Assembly (NCBI GenBank): GCA_021463845.1
Contig: JAJTXV010000001.1
Coordinates: 248,001 to 312,000 of the forward strand
DNA length: 64,000 nt
Direction of reading: 5' to 3'
From: Anaerolineales bacterium
GTDB lineage: Bacteria; Chloroflexota; Anaerolineae; Anaerolineales; UBA11579
The position numbers and the translations under genes were made by a program. The notes beneath the pieces are model-generated. The model saw only the letters and a program-made list of their open reading frames with translations. It was not told where the DNA came from and searched no databases. Below are positions 8,713 through 17,239 of this stretch, piece after piece. Numbering within the stretch: the stretch's first letter is position 1; each line of letters begins with the position of its first letter.

Positions 8713-9942
8713 ATGGCTGAAGACAAGATACGCGTCCTTATTGTGGATGATGTCGCCGAGACGCGCGAGAACATTCGCAAATTGCTGCAATTCGATGCTC
8801 AGATCGAAGTGGTGGGCGCCTCGCGCAATGGCCTGGAGGGAGTAGACCTGGCCATTGAAAGCCAGCCGGATGTGGTGTTGATGGATATCAACATGCCGGA
8901 CATGGACGGCATCAGCGCCACCGAAGCGATCCGCAAAAAAGTTCCGTATACCCAAATTGTCATCCTTTCGGTTCAGGGTGATTCGAACTACATGCGCCGG
9001 GCCATGCTGGCCGGAGCGCGTGACTTTCTGACCAAGCCTATTGATGTAGATGAGCTGACCGCCGCCATCCGGCGGGCGGGCCGCGTGGCCTGGAACGAAA
9101 AAGAGAAGCTGGCCTCGAGCGGGTTCAGCGGCCAGGCCGGCGGGGCGGGCGGCAGCGGAACGCTGCTGCCCGGTGACCAGGGTCATGTGATCACCGTGTT
9201 CAGCCCCAAGGGCGGCACTGGCAAGACCACTCTGGCGGCCAACCTGGCCGTCAGCATGCGCCAACAGGGCCAGACCGTAGTGGCGGTGGATGGCAATCTG
9301 CAGTTTGGCGACCTGTCATTCTTTTTCAATGAGCAGGGCCGCAACAATGTGGCCGACCTGGCGCCGCGTGCGGATGAACTGGACCGCGAAGTGGTGAGCG
9401 AAGTGCTGGTGCGCCACGAGGCGTCGGGTGTGCACATTCTGGCGGCGCCGATGCGCCCCGAGCAGGCCGACGCGGTGAGCGGCGAGCAGTTTGGCGCCGT
9501 GGTGAGCTACCTGAGCCGCATGTATCCGTATGTCCTGGTTGACACCGGCTCTACATTGAATGATCTGACCCTGGCGGCATTGGATGCGGCCAGCATGGTT
9601 GTGCTCTTGATCACGCAGGATATTCCTTCCATCAAGAATGCGCGCTTGTTCCTTGACCTGGCGGAAGGGCTGGGAATTTCCAAGGACCAGATTGTTCTGG
9701 TGATGAACCGCTTTGACAAGCGCCGCAGCATTACGGCGGAGCGCGTGCGTGACAATTTCAAGAAAGAAGTGGCCGCCGTGATCCCGCTGGAAGAGAAGAT
9801 CGTGGTGCCAGCCATGGACCGCGGTGAGCCGTTTGTCTTACGCAATAGCAGCACACCGGTGGCCAAATCGGTAGCCGATCTGGCTGCCATGCTGGTGACC
9901 CGTTTGAAAGCGAAGGTGCCCAACCAGATCGAGGTTGGCTAG
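8713..9942 (+). CDS. cpaE: CpaE/TadZ-type pilus localisation ATPase with receiver domain
   Basis: 409 residues. Residues 1-125 are a receiver domain that keeps D12/D13, phospho-acceptor D58 (LMDINMPDMDG) and the KP pair of a functional domain. After a Gly/Ser-rich linker, residues from about 155 form a MinD/ParA-like ATPase with deviant Walker A KGGTGKTT (K166 to T173). CpaE/TadZ proteins place the Tad machine at a cell site. Many homologues have a degenerate receiver; this one looks able to accept phosphate, perhaps from the kinase encoded upstream (inference). It lies 20 nt before cpaF. Confidence 0.88.
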   Translation: MAEDKIRVLIVDDVAETRENIRKLLQFDAQIEVVGASRNGLEGVDLAIESQPDVVLMDINMPDMDGISATEAIRKKVPYTQIVILSVQGDSNYMRRAMLAGARDFLTKPIDVDELTAAIRRAGRVAWNEKEKLASSGFSGQAGGAGGSGTLLPGDQGHVITVFSPKGGTGKTTLAANLAVSMRQQGQTVVAVDGNLQFGDLSFFFNEQGRNNVADLAPRADELDREVVSEVLVRHEASGVHILAAPMRPEQADAVSGEQFGAVVSYLSRMYPYVLVDTGSTLNDLTLAALDAASMVVLLITQDIPSIKNARLFLDLAEGLGISKDQIVLVMNRFDKRRSITAERVRDNFKKEVAAVIPLEEKIVVPAMDRGEPFVLRNSSTPVAKSVADLAAMLVTRLKAKVPNQIEVG

Positions 9943-9962
9943 CACAGCAGGAGAGCTGAAGC

Positions 9963-11399
9963 ATGTCCTTGATGAGACGGTTGGAGCGCGGCCAGTCTGC
10001 TGAAGAAGCGCAGCGCCAAACCCCTGCCGCACCCCCTGAACGAAAAGACGCGACCGGTGACCTGGGCGGCAACCAGGCGCGCCCCAGCAACCTGCGCGCC
10101 CGCCGCATCAACCAGCCCGCGGCTGGCGGCCGCGGCGGCTACATGGACCTGAAGACGCGGGTGCAAAACAAGCTGCTGTCTGAGCTTGACCCCACGCTGG
10201 ACATCAAACGCGATGAGGTGCGCCGTACGATCCAGGAGCTCTTCGAGCAGATCCTGCTCGAAGAGAACACGGTGCTCTCGCGCCCCGAGCGCCAGCGCCT
10301 GTTCGAGCAGATCGTTGCAGAGATCCTGGGCTTTGGCCCGCTGCAGCCGCTGTTGGATGACCGCAGCGTGACTGAAATCATGGTGAACGGCCACAAGAAT
10401 GTGTACGTCGAGCGCGCCGGCAAGCTGCACCGCACGCCGATCACGTTCGAGAGCGACGAGCACGTCATGCGCATCATTGACCGCATCGTGGCCCCCCTGG
10501 GCCGCCGCGTCGATGAAGCCAGCCCGTATGTGGATGCCCGCCTGCCGGACGGCTCGCGTGTCAACGCGGTCATCCCGCCGATCTCGCTGGTGGGGCCAAC
10601 GCTGACCATCCGTATGTTCTCCAAGGACCCCATCACGGTGGACCAGTTGATCGAGTACGGCTCGCTGACCTCTGAGTCAGTCATTTTCCTGAAGGCATGT
10701 GTAGAAGCCAACCTCAACATTGTGATCTCTGGTGGTACCGGCTCCGGAAAAACCACCTTGCTGAATGTGCTCTCCAGCTTTGTTCCTAGTGACCAGCGCA
10801 TTGTTACGATCGAAAATGCGGCAGAGCTTCAACTGCGCCAGGAGCATGTGGTGACGCTGGAGACGCGCCCCGCGAACATTGAAGGCAAGGGTGAGATCAG
10901 CGCCCAGCAGTTGGTGGTGAATGCCCTGCGTATGCGCCCCGACCGCATCATCGTAGGTGAAATTCGCGCCGGTGAGGCGCTGGACATGCTGCAGGCGATG
11001 AACACCGGCCACGAAGGCTCGATGACGACCGCGCATGCCAACGGCCCGCGCGACACCATTTCGCGTATCGAGACCATGACGTTGATGGCAGGCTATGACC
11101 TGCCGGTGCGCGCTATCCGTGAGCAGATCTCATCGGCGATCGATCTGGTGGTTCATGTGGACCGCCAGCGTGACGGCACGCGCAAAGTGGTTAACATCAC
11201 TGAAGTGGTGGGTATGGAAGGCGACGTCATCACCCTGACGGACATCTTCCAGTTCGAGCAGAGTGGCTTCGAAGAAGGCAAAGTGATCGGCCAGCTGCGC
11301 TCCACTGGGCTGCGCCCCAATTTCATGAGCCGCATTGAGGATGCGGGCATTCACCTGCCGCCCAGCATCTTTGGTATTGGCCAACGCCCGCGGTATTAA
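9963..11399 (+). CDS. cpaF: Tad pilus assembly ATPase CpaF/TadA
   Basis: 478 residues, secretion ATPase of the VirB11/PulE class. A variable N-terminal ~60 residues rich in Arg, Pro and Gly precedes the N-domain. Walker A is [12 protein letters not shown] (K263), and the Walker B/His-box region is [20 protein letters not shown] followed by [16 protein letters not shown]. It powers pilin polymerisation and possibly retraction with TadB/TadC at the inner face of the membrane. The start is ATG 9963 with GGAGAG upstream, 20 nt after cpaE, and tadB begins 3 nt after its stop. Confidence 0.95.
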   Translation: MSLMRRLERGQSAEEAQRQTPAAPPERKDATGDLGGNQARPSNLRARRINQPAAGGRGGYMDLKTRVQNKLLSELDPTLDIKRDEVRRTIQELFEQILLEENTVLSRPERQRLFEQIVAEILGFGPLQPLLDDRSVTEIMVNGHKNVYVERAGKLHRTPITFESDEHVMRIIDRIVAPLGRRVDEASPYVDARLPDGSRVNAVIPPISLVGPTLTIRMFSKDPITVDQLIEYGSLTSESVIFLKACVEANLNIVISGGTGSGKTTLLNVLSSFVPSDQRIVTIENAAELQLRQEHVVTLETRPANIEGKGEISAQQLVVNALRMRPDRIIVGEIRAGEALDMLQAMNTGHEGSMTTAHANGPRDTISRIETMTLMAGYDLPVRAIREQISSAIDLVVHVDRQRDGTRKVVNITEVVGMEGDVITLTDIFQFEQSGFEEGKVIGQLRSTGLRPNFMSRIEDAGIHLPPSIFGIGQRPRY

Positions 11400-11402
11400 G
11401 CC

Positions 11403-12371
11403 ATGCCTGTTTGGATGCTCTGGTCTGGGATTTCCATAGCGGTCATTTTGTTCATTATTGGCCTGGTGGTGACGCTGCGCAGCGAACGCTCGCTGGTGGA
11501 CAAGCGTCTTGAAGGCTACCTGGCTGAAAAGGAAATCAAGCTTGAGCAGGCGGAACTGGCTCAGGGGCGCAACTCCGCCCTGACCAATTGGCTCAACGAC
11601 CGCGTGGCGACTACGAGCTATGGCGACAATATCTCGCGCGAGCTGGCGCGCGCTGATATCAAGCTTAAATCAGGTGAGTACATCATCCTGATGATGTTCT
11701 CAAGCGTCTTTATGGCGCTGTTCTCCTTCTTCTTTTTTGACGGCTCATGGTTGTTCGCTATTTTTGGTCTGATCTTTGGCCTGTTTATTCCGCGCATGTT
11801 CGTGGGGTTCCAGCAGGCCAAGCGTCTGCAAAAGTTCAACGACCAGCTGCCGGACATGCTCAATCTCATGGTCAACGGCTTGCGCACGGGCTTCTCGGCC
11901 CTCCAGGCAATGGAAGCGGTGAGCCGCGAGCTGCCCGCGCCGATCAGCGACGAGTTCCGCCGGGTGGTGCAGGAGATGCAGCTGGGCGTTTCCATGGAAA
12001 CGGCGCTGGAGAACCTGCAGCGCCGTATCGCCAGTGAGGATCTGGATCTGGCCATCACCGCCATCAATATTCAGCGCGAGGTGGGTGGCAACTTGGCGGA
12101 GATCCTCGACACGATCTCGCATACGGTGCGTGAGCGCATCCGTATCCAGGGCGAGATGCGCGCCATCACGGCGCAGGTCAAATATTCGGGCCGGTTCCTG
12201 GCGCTCATGCCAGTGGCTTTGGGCTTGGCGTTGTGGGGCCTCAACCGTGAGTACATGATGGAGTTCTTCCAGGAGCCCGTGTTGTGCGGCTACCTGATGT
12301 TGGGTTTCTCTGGCGTGATGCTGGTGATCGGGTACTTTGTGCTGGATAAAGTGGGCACGGTAGAGATCTAG
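11403..12371 (+). CDS. tadB: Tad pilus platform protein TadB
   Basis: 322 residues with the type II secretion F domain. One N-terminal helix (about 8-26) and a helix pair near 98-130 are followed by the cytoplasmic F domain (LPDMLNLMVNGLRTGFSALQ) and two C-terminal helices. TadB and TadC form the inner-membrane platform turned by CpaF. It lies 3 nt after cpaF and 2 nt before tadC, so the genes are tightly coupled. The order cpaF-tadB-tadC is standard for Tad loci. Confidence 0.92.
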   Translation: MPVWMLWSGISIAVILFIIGLVVTLRSERSLVDKRLEGYLAEKEIKLEQAELAQGRNSALTNWLNDRVATTSYGDNISRELARADIKLKSGEYIILMMFSSVFMALFSFFFFDGSWLFAIFGLIFGLFIPRMFVGFQQAKRLQKFNDQLPDMLNLMVNGLRTGFSALQAMEAVSRELPAPISDEFRRVVQEMQLGVSMETALENLQRRIASEDLDLAITAINIQREVGGNLAEILDTISHTVRERIRIQGEMRAITAQVKYSGRFLALMPVALGLALWGLNREYMMEFFQEPVLCGYLMLGFSGVMLVIGYFVLDKVGTVEI

Positions 12372-12373
12372 CC

Positions 12374-13312
12374 ATGATGTGGATCGCGCTTCTATTGTTG
12401 TTCATCGTCATCGCTGGGGCGATCACCCTGGTGGTGCTTGGATTGCGTGAGAGCCGGGGCGATACGCTGTCTCGCCGCCTGGCCGAATATGCTGAGCGCG
12501 GTGAGATCACCAGCCTGGAGGAGATCGAGCTCTCGCAGCCGTTCATGGAGCGCGTGGTCTACCCGGCGGCCCAGCGGTTCGGTGAGCTGGCGCAGCGCTT
12601 TACTCCGCAGAACGCCATCACCGAGACCCGCCGCATGCTCGACATGGCCGGCGCGCCGCGCTGGCTGGAGCCAACTGTGTTCCTGGCCTCGCGTCTCATT
12701 TTTGGTCTGGGGTTGGGCGCGCTGATGTTCTTTGTGTTCTCGCTATCGCCCACCACATCGCCGTTCGCATTGACCTCGATGCTCATCATCGGCGGGTCTA
12801 TCTTCATTGGCTTCTTTCTGCCCAACATGCTGCTTAACCGCAGTGTGCGCCGCCGCCAAACCGAGGTTACGAAGGCCATGCCGGATGCGATGGACTTGCT
12901 GACCATCTGTGTGGAAGCCGGCTTGGGTTTTGACGCCGCCATGCGCAAAGTGGTGGAGAAATGGGACAACGACCTGGCGCGGGCGTTTGCGCGCGTGCTG
13001 CAGGAGATCCAGCTGGGTAAGCTGCGCCGTGAAGCGCTGCGGGATATGTCAGCCCGGTTGGGGGTGGACGAGATCAATACCTTTGTGGCCGCAGTGATTC
13101 AGAGCGAGCAGCTGGGCGTCAGCATGGCGCGGGTGTTGCGGGTGCAGGCAGACGCCATGCGGGTCAAACGCCGCCAGCGTGCGGAAGAGAATGCCCAGAA
13201 GGCGCCGGTGAAAATGCTGCTGCCGATGGCGTTCCTCATCTTCCCTACCATCATGATCATTCTGCTTGGGCCGGCGGTGCTGCAGATCATCCGCTCCGGT
13301 GCGTTCTTCTAG
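12374..13312 (+). CDS. tadC: Tad pilus platform protein TadC
   Basis: 312 residues, a second type II secretion F-domain protein. An N-terminal helix is followed by a helix pair (about 97-155), the F domain (MPDAMDLLTICVEAGLGFDA and LGVSMARVLRVQADAMRVKR) and a C-terminal helix (MLLPMAFLIFPTIMIILLGP). It pairs with TadB in the pilus platform. It is the last recognisable Tad gene; no TadD/E/F/G homologue follows, so minor pseudopilins must be elsewhere or absent. Confidence 0.92.
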   Translation: MMWIALLLLFIVIAGAITLVVLGLRESRGDTLSRRLAEYAERGEITSLEEIELSQPFMERVVYPAAQRFGELAQRFTPQNAITETRRMLDMAGAPRWLEPTVFLASRLIFGLGLGALMFFVFSLSPTTSPFALTSMLIIGGSIFIGFFLPNMLLNRSVRRRQTEVTKAMPDAMDLLTICVEAGLGFDAAMRKVVEKWDNDLARAFARVLQEIQLGKLRREALRDMSARLGVDEINTFVAAVIQSEQLGVSMARVLRVQADAMRVKRRQRAEENAQKAPVKMLLPMAFLIFPTIMIILLGPAVLQIIRSGAFF

Positions 13313-13316
13313 TCAT

Positions 13317-14000
13317 ATGCTCAACCGAATAGGGGCTGCTACCGTGGGCTGGCTGTTTCCCGCCCGCTGCGCGGGCTGTGGCAGCCTGGGCGCGGTCTGG
13401 TGCGCGGCATGCGAGGCCGAGACCGCCGTGCTGCATGCGCCGGTGTGCGGCCACTGCGGGTATCCGCTGCAGGACCCGCAGGCCGAGTGCCTGGGCTGCC
13501 AGGGCCGTCACTTCGCCTTTACGCAAGCGCGTGCCTGGGGTGTGTATGGCGGAGCGCTGCGCCGGGCAATTTTGAAACTGAAGCACAAGCGTAACCGCCA
13601 GCTGGGCGCGGTGCTGAGCCAGCACATGGCGGCCAGCTTGCCGCCACGCTGGGGCGTGGAGCTGGTGGTGCCGGTGCCGCTGAGCGTGCGTCGCCAGGCG
13701 CAGCGCGGCTACAACCCGGTGGATCTGCTGGCCAGCCCGCTGGCAGAGCGGCTGGACCTGCCGCTGGCGCAGGCTCTGCTGCGCCAGCGCGATACGCGGC
13801 CGCAGATGGATCTGCAGGTTGAGCAGCGTTGGGCCAATGTGCACGGCGCATTTGTGGGGCAGCCGGCCGTTGCCGGCCGCCGCGTGCTGCTGGTGGACGA
13901 CATTGTTACTACCGGGGCGACTGCGCACGCTGCGGCCCGGGCGCTGCGTGCTGCAGGGGCAACCTCTGTGTATGTCCTGGCGCTGGCAAGAACCTTGTGA
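13317..14000 (+). CDS. ComF-family phosphoribosyltransferase-like protein
   Basis: 227 residues. The N-terminus has a zinc-ribbon-like set of cysteines (CAGCG, CAAC, CGHCG, CLGC), the hallmark of ComF/GntX proteins. The C-terminal half is a PRTase fold with PRPP-loop motif VLLVDDIVTTGAT. ComF proteins assist uptake of transforming DNA in competent bacteria; in other species the role is unclear. I prefer ATG 13317, 4 nt after tadC, over an upstream in-frame start at 13266 inside tadC. Position after the pilus genes could link it to DNA uptake, which is only suggestive. Confidence 0.85.
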   Translation: MLNRIGAATVGWLFPARCAGCGSLGAVWCAACEAETAVLHAPVCGHCGYPLQDPQAECLGCQGRHFAFTQARAWGVYGGALRRAILKLKHKRNRQLGAVLSQHMAASLPPRWGVELVVPVPLSVRRQAQRGYNPVDLLASPLAERLDLPLAQALLRQRDTRPQMDLQVEQRWANVHGAFVGQPAVAGRRVLLVDDIVTTGATAHAAARALRAAGATSVYVLALARTL

Positions 14001-14010
14001 CAATTGCACT

Positions 14011-14040
14011 TTGTTGGCAGCCGCCCCGTTTTGGTACACT
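14011..14040 (+). promoter_or_regulatory. candidate promoter of hpf-folE
   Basis: TTGTTG (14011-14016), 18 nt and TACACT (14035-14040) lie in the 80-nt gap before hpf; TTGGCA (14014-14019) with a 15-nt spacer is an alternative -35. AGGAGG (14071-14076) gives a strong ribosome binding site. Confidence 0.45.
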
Positions 14041-14080
14041 AGTTTTGTAGAAATTCCCCACTCATTCTCAGGAGGCTGCC

Positions 14081-14641
14081 ATGCTAAACGTAGAACTCTT
14101 TGGCCATGATCTCAACATTGATGATGCCTTGAACGAATATGTGGAATCGCGGGCTGCCAAACTTGACCGCTACATTGACCTGGAGGATGCCCGCATTGAC
14201 CTGAGCCATCGCCCTTCGGCGCGTGAGGCCGGGCACCGTTACAAGGCGCAGATCACCCTGCGCGGCAAGAAGTTCGTGCTGCGCTCGGAGCACAAGAGTG
14301 ACCAGATCCAGACCGCCTTCGACTCGGCGCTGGAACGCATGCAGCGCCAGATCGAGCGCTATAAGGGCAAGCACTACCGCGGCAAAGGCGACGGGGCCTC
14401 TCTGAGTGATGAGGCCAGCGCTGAACTCGAAGCCTTGTATGAAGAAGAGGCCGAGGAGCAGGTAGTGCGCCGCAAGAAGTTTTTGCTGCATCCCATGACC
14501 GAAGCCGAAGCGATCGAGCAGATGCGCCTGCTGGGGCATCAGAACTTCTTCATCTTCTATGACATGGAAGCCAGCAGCGTCAGCGTGCTGTACCGCCGCG
14601 GTGATGGCGACTATGGCCTGATCAATACGGAGATGGCCTAA
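14081..14641 (+). CDS. hpf: ribosome hibernation-promoting factor, long form
   Basis: 186 residues. The N-terminal ~105 residues are the S30AE/YfiA domain ([20 protein letters not shown]) that blocks the ribosomal A and P sites. An acidic linker leads to the C-terminal ~60-residue domain ([20 protein letters not shown], then [10 protein letters not shown]) used by long HPFs to dimerise 70S into 100S ribosomes. The length matches the long form. It has its own promoter and strong ribosome binding site, and folE starts 4 nt after its stop, an unusual partner. Confidence 0.93.
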   Translation: MLNVELFGHDLNIDDALNEYVESRAAKLDRYIDLEDARIDLSHRPSAREAGHRYKAQITLRGKKFVLRSEHKSDQIQTAFDSALERMQRQIERYKGKHYRGKGDGASLSDEASAELEALYEEEAEEQVVRRKKFLLHPMTEAEAIEQMRLLGHQNFFIFYDMEASSVSVLYRRGDGDYGLINTEMA

Positions 14642-14645
14642 GACG

Positions 14646-15275
14646 ATGAGCTCTGCCAAACGCGTATATGACGCCGCGCAACTGCTGGACGGCGAAGTCA
14701 ACCAGCCCACGATCGAAGAGGCGGTAAGCAAGATCCTGGCGGCAGTGGGCGAGGACCCCCAGCGTGAAGGATTGCAGGGTACGCCTCACCGAGTTGCCCG
14801 CGCCTATACCGAGCTGCTGGCGGGGTACCGCACGGATCCGGTCAAGCTGATCAACAATGCCTTGTTCGAAGTGGAATACGATGACATGGTCATCGTGCGC
14901 GATATCGAATTCTTCAGCTTATGTGAGCACCACATGCTGCCGTTCATTGGGCGAGCGCATGTGGCCTACATCCCGCGCGGCAAAGTCATCGGCTTGTCCA
15001 AGATCCCGCGCATTGTGGATATGTTCTCGCGCCGATTGCAGGTGCAGGAGCGCCTGACCCGCCAGATCGCCGACTTCCTGTGCGGGGCGATCGACCCGCT
15101 GGGTGCGGGCGTGGTGGTGGAAGCGCTGCACATGTGCTCGATGATGCGTGGCGTGAAGAAGCATGACGCCCGCATGACCACTTCCACTATGGTGGGCAGC
15201 TTCCGCGCCAACCATGCCACCCGCCAGGAATTTTTGGACAACCTGGCCCGCGGCGCAGAGCGCTTGAATTTCTAA
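14646..15275 (+). CDS. folE: GTP cyclohydrolase I
   Basis: 209 residues. It converts GTP to 7,8-dihydroneopterin triphosphate, the first step of folate (and pterin/queuosine-type) synthesis. Zinc ligands are visible as C93 and H96 in LCEHHMLPF and C164 in [29 protein letters not shown] is the family signature. Residues 1-25 are a variable extension. It is transcribed with hpf, while folB, folK and a pteridine-reductase-like gene lie just downstream on the other strand, so most of a pterin pathway is clustered here. Confidence 0.96.
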   Translation: MSSAKRVYDAAQLLDGEVNQPTIEEAVSKILAAVGEDPQREGLQGTPHRVARAYTELLAGYRTDPVKLINNALFEVEYDDMVIVRDIEFFSLCEHHMLPFIGRAHVAYIPRGKVIGLSKIPRIVDMFSRRLQVQERLTRQIADFLCGAIDPLGAGVVVEALHMCSMMRGVKKHDARMTTSTMVGSFRANHATRQEFLDNLARGAERLNF

Positions 15276-15348
15276 CCTGCAAAATTAATGCGCTCTGAAG
15301 CTGGTGTAGTATCATGGTACTGGTGGCTGTGGCCGCCAGGAGGTCTAT

Positions 15349-15495
15349 ATGCGGACCAAAAGTGAACTCGGACAGGGCTTGGTGGAGTACGCGGTGATCA
15401 TCGTGTTCCTGGCCATTCTTAGCATTGTGGCCCTGACTTTCCTGTCAGGCGGCATTACCAATAGCCTGTACGATCAGGTCATTGGCAACCTGTAG
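15349..15495 (+). CDS. flp: second Flp-type pilin (orphan)
   Basis: A 48-residue prepilin that is too short for most gene callers. The leader MRTKSELG precedes QGLVEYAVI; cleavage after Gly8 puts Glu13 at +5 and Tyr14 at +6. One hydrophobic helix (about 15-34) is followed by GGITNSLYDQVIGNL. AGGAGG (15338-15343) precedes the ATG, and a strong terminator follows at 15520. The processing region QGLVEYA is identical to that of the first pilin 8 kb upstream, but the helix and tail differ. It could be a minor or alternative pilin. It lies isolated between folate genes. Confidence 0.88.
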   Translation: MRTKSELGQGLVEYAVIIVFLAILSIVALTFLSGGITNSLYDQVIGNL

Positions 15496-15519
15496 TCCTG
15501 ACTGTATACAGCAAAGCAT

Positions 15520-15554
15520 GCGGCCCGCACATTGTGCGGGCCGCTTTTTTTTTT
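15520..15554 (+). terminator. intrinsic terminator after second flp
   Basis: GCGGCCCGCAC, loop ATT, GTGCGGGCCGC, then ten T residues (15545-15554): a textbook Rho-independent terminator acting rightward. Its T-tract runs into the stop codon of the convergent folK. Confidence 0.95.
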
Positions 15555-16044
15555 ATTCAGCCGTCAGCTGTTGGTTGGTGCGCCGGGCCTGCTGGCTCTC
15601 CAGCAGGCGGGCGGCGGCGTCGGCCAGGCTTTCGCCTGAGACGGGGTTTTTGTAGGCGGGCAGCAGCTCGCTGAGCGGGACGGCAATGTGGGCCGCGTCC
15701 CAGATCTCGCGATCCATCTCTTCTCCGTCGTAGAGCAAGAGGTCGAGATCCAGCGTGCGCGGGGCATTGCGGTCCTCTGTGCGCACGCGGCCCTGGGCAG
15801 CCTCCAGGCTGCGCAGGTAGCTGCGCAGCTCATCGGCGTTGAGCTGCGTATGCAGCTCAATGGCCGCGTTGAGGAACTGCGGCCCTTCGCTGCCCAGCGG
15901 CGGCGATTTCCAGACCGAGCTGGCCGCGGTGAGCCGGGTATTGCCGGGCTGGCCGGTTGTACTCAACTGTCGCGCGGCCTCTTTGAGGTTCGCCTCTGGC
16001 TTGATGTTGGAGCCCAGGCCGATATAGGCCCGGTGTTCAGTCAC
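15553..16044 (-). CDS. folK: 2-amino-4-hydroxy-6-hydroxymethyldihydropteridine pyrophosphokinase
   Basis: 163 residues, the usual FolK length. It transfers pyrophosphate from ATP to 6-hydroxymethyl-dihydropterin. Signature features are the N-terminal AYIGLGSNI, GPQFLNAAIEL, and RTEDRNAPRTLDLDLLLYDG, which carries the Mg2+-binding DLD pair. The frame is open far upstream, but the FolK fold begins at GTG 16044, which overlaps the end of folB by 8 nt and has a weak GAGAAG upstream. It is the last gene of the leftward operon; the convergent terminator of the pilin gene lies at its 3' end. Confidence 0.93.
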   Translation of the reverse strand: MTEHRAYIGLGSNIKPEANLKEAARQLSTTGQPGNTRLTAASSVWKSPPLGSEGPQFLNAAIELHTQLNADELRSYLRSLEAAQGRVRTEDRNAPRTLDLDLLLYDGEEMDREIWDAAHIAVPLSELLPAYKNPVSGESLADAAARLLESQQARRTNQQLTAE

Positions 16045-16393
16045 CGGCTTCTCGTTTGATTTCGGCGCCCACGGAGGCAGCGAAACGCAGCGCGCCGGGC
16101 TTCTCCACGCGTACTTTGGCCGCCCGGGCGCCAGGCTGGGCCAGGCAGATCCTGGCAATGTCTTCGGCGAGCGCTTCGACTGTGAGGCGCTGGGCGGTCT
16201 CGGTGTGGGCAATGACCTGCTTGGCGACGGTGCGGTAGTTGACGCTGTCGTTGATATCGTCACTCTGGCCAGCCTTTTTCAGGTCAGCCTTGATCTCGAT
16301 ATTGATCAGGATGTCCTGCGGCGTGGTGCGTTCCCAATCATTGATACCGATGATGCCGCGTACCAAAAGGTCTTTGATAATGAGCTTGTCCAT
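16037..16393 (-). CDS. folB: dihydroneopterin aldolase
   Basis: 118 residues. It cleaves 7,8-dihydroneopterin to 6-hydroxymethyl-dihydropterin and glycolaldehyde. The family pattern is visible: LLVRGIIGINDWER at the N-terminus, DSVNYRTVAKQV in the middle, LTVEALAEDIA, and the C-terminal VEKPGALRFAASVGAEI with the conserved Lys-Pro. Length is typical. It starts 3 nt after the SDR gene and overlaps folK, so all three are translationally coupled. Confidence 0.94.
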   Translation of the reverse strand: MDKLIIKDLLVRGIIGINDWERTTPQDILINIEIKADLKKAGQSDDINDSVNYRTVAKQVIAHTETAQRLTVEALAEDIARICLAQPGARAAKVRVEKPGALRFAASVGAEIKREAGD

Positions 16394-16396
16394 TAG

Positions 16397-17119
16397 TTAC
16401 ACCAGGTGGCGTCCTCCGTCCAGGTGAATGATCTCTCCAGTAATGTACGCAGGCCCAGTGAGCAGAAAGAGCAGAGTTTCATCAAGCTCTTCGAGTTCGG
16501 CCCAACGGCCAGCCGGCACATTGTCCAGGATCCCGCTGGGCTCACGCCCATCGCTGGGCGGCAGGATGGCGCCGAGGGCAATACCGTTGACGGTGATGTT
16601 GGGCGCCATGGCTGCGGCCAGCGAGCGGGTCAGCCCGGCCAGGCCGACCTTGCTGATCGTGTAGGGCAGGTGGTCGGTGCCGGGGCGCAGGGCGCGCCAA
16701 TCCAGCAGGTTGACGATACGCCCCGGCTGGTTGCCGGCGGCCTTCCAAAAGGCCTGGCTGAGCAGGAAGGGCGCCGTGAGGTTGACATCCAGGTGGCGCT
16801 GCCAATCAGCCAATTGGGTGGTGCGCAGGTTGATGTCTTCGAAAATGGAGGCGCTATTGACCAGTGCAAACAGCGGGCCGTGCTGCCTGGCGCGCTCGAT
16901 GAGCTGGGTGGTTCGCGACAGTTGGCCTAGATCGCCGGGCAGCAGGTGCGCCTCGGCGCCGGCCTGCTGCAGCTCAGCCTGCAGGGCTTCGGCTTCCGCC
17001 TGCGAGCTGTTGTAGTGGATGATGACGTTGCCGCCCGCGGCGGCAACGCTGCGGGCCAGCTGGGCGCCCAGGCGCACGGCGGCGCCGGTGATGAGCACAT
17101 TTTTGCCCTTGAGTTTCAT
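16397..17119 (-). CDS. pteridine-reductase-like short-chain dehydrogenase
   Basis: 240 residues, NAD(P)-dependent SDR. The nucleotide loop is ITGAAVRLGAQLA. The catalytic residues read D140 (NLLDWRA), Y153 and K157 (PYTISK): Asp replaces the usual Ser, and the D-13-Y-4-K spacing equals that of PTR1-type pteridine reductases (D181/Y194/K198 in Leishmania). NSASIF at 88-93 also matches pteridine reductases rather than generic FabG enzymes. As first gene of the folB-folK operon it probably reduces a dihydropterin or dihydrofolate; no folA is present in the window. ATG 17119 lies 6 nt behind a TAGAAT box and has no ribosome binding site. Confidence 0.8.
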   Translation of the reverse strand: MKLKGKNVLITGAAVRLGAQLARSVAAAGGNVIIHYNSSQAEAEALQAELQQAGAEAHLLPGDLGQLSRTTQLIERARQHGPLFALVNSASIFEDINLRTTQLADWQRHLDVNLTAPFLLSQAFWKAAGNQPGRIVNLLDWRALRPGTDHLPYTISKVGLAGLTRSLAAAMAPNITVNGIALGAILPPSDGREPSGILDNVPAGRWAELEELDETLLFLLTGPAYITGEIIHLDGGRHLV

Positions 17120-17125
17120 GTGGGT

Positions 17126-17131
17126 ATTCTA
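17126..17131 (-). promoter_or_regulatory. -10 box for a leaderless folate operon transcript
   Basis: Read leftward, TAGAAT ends 6 nt before the ATG at 17119, so transcription would start at or next to the start codon. No convincing -35 is seen. Confidence 0.5.
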
Positions 17132-17239
17132 ACGCTACGGGTTGGTGACGAGAGCCGCCCATTTCTTTGAATTAAATTTCAGTTAGAGCGCTATCCGGGT
17201 GCGCACACCTCAGCAGGCTCACGGGTTACTATTTCTGCG

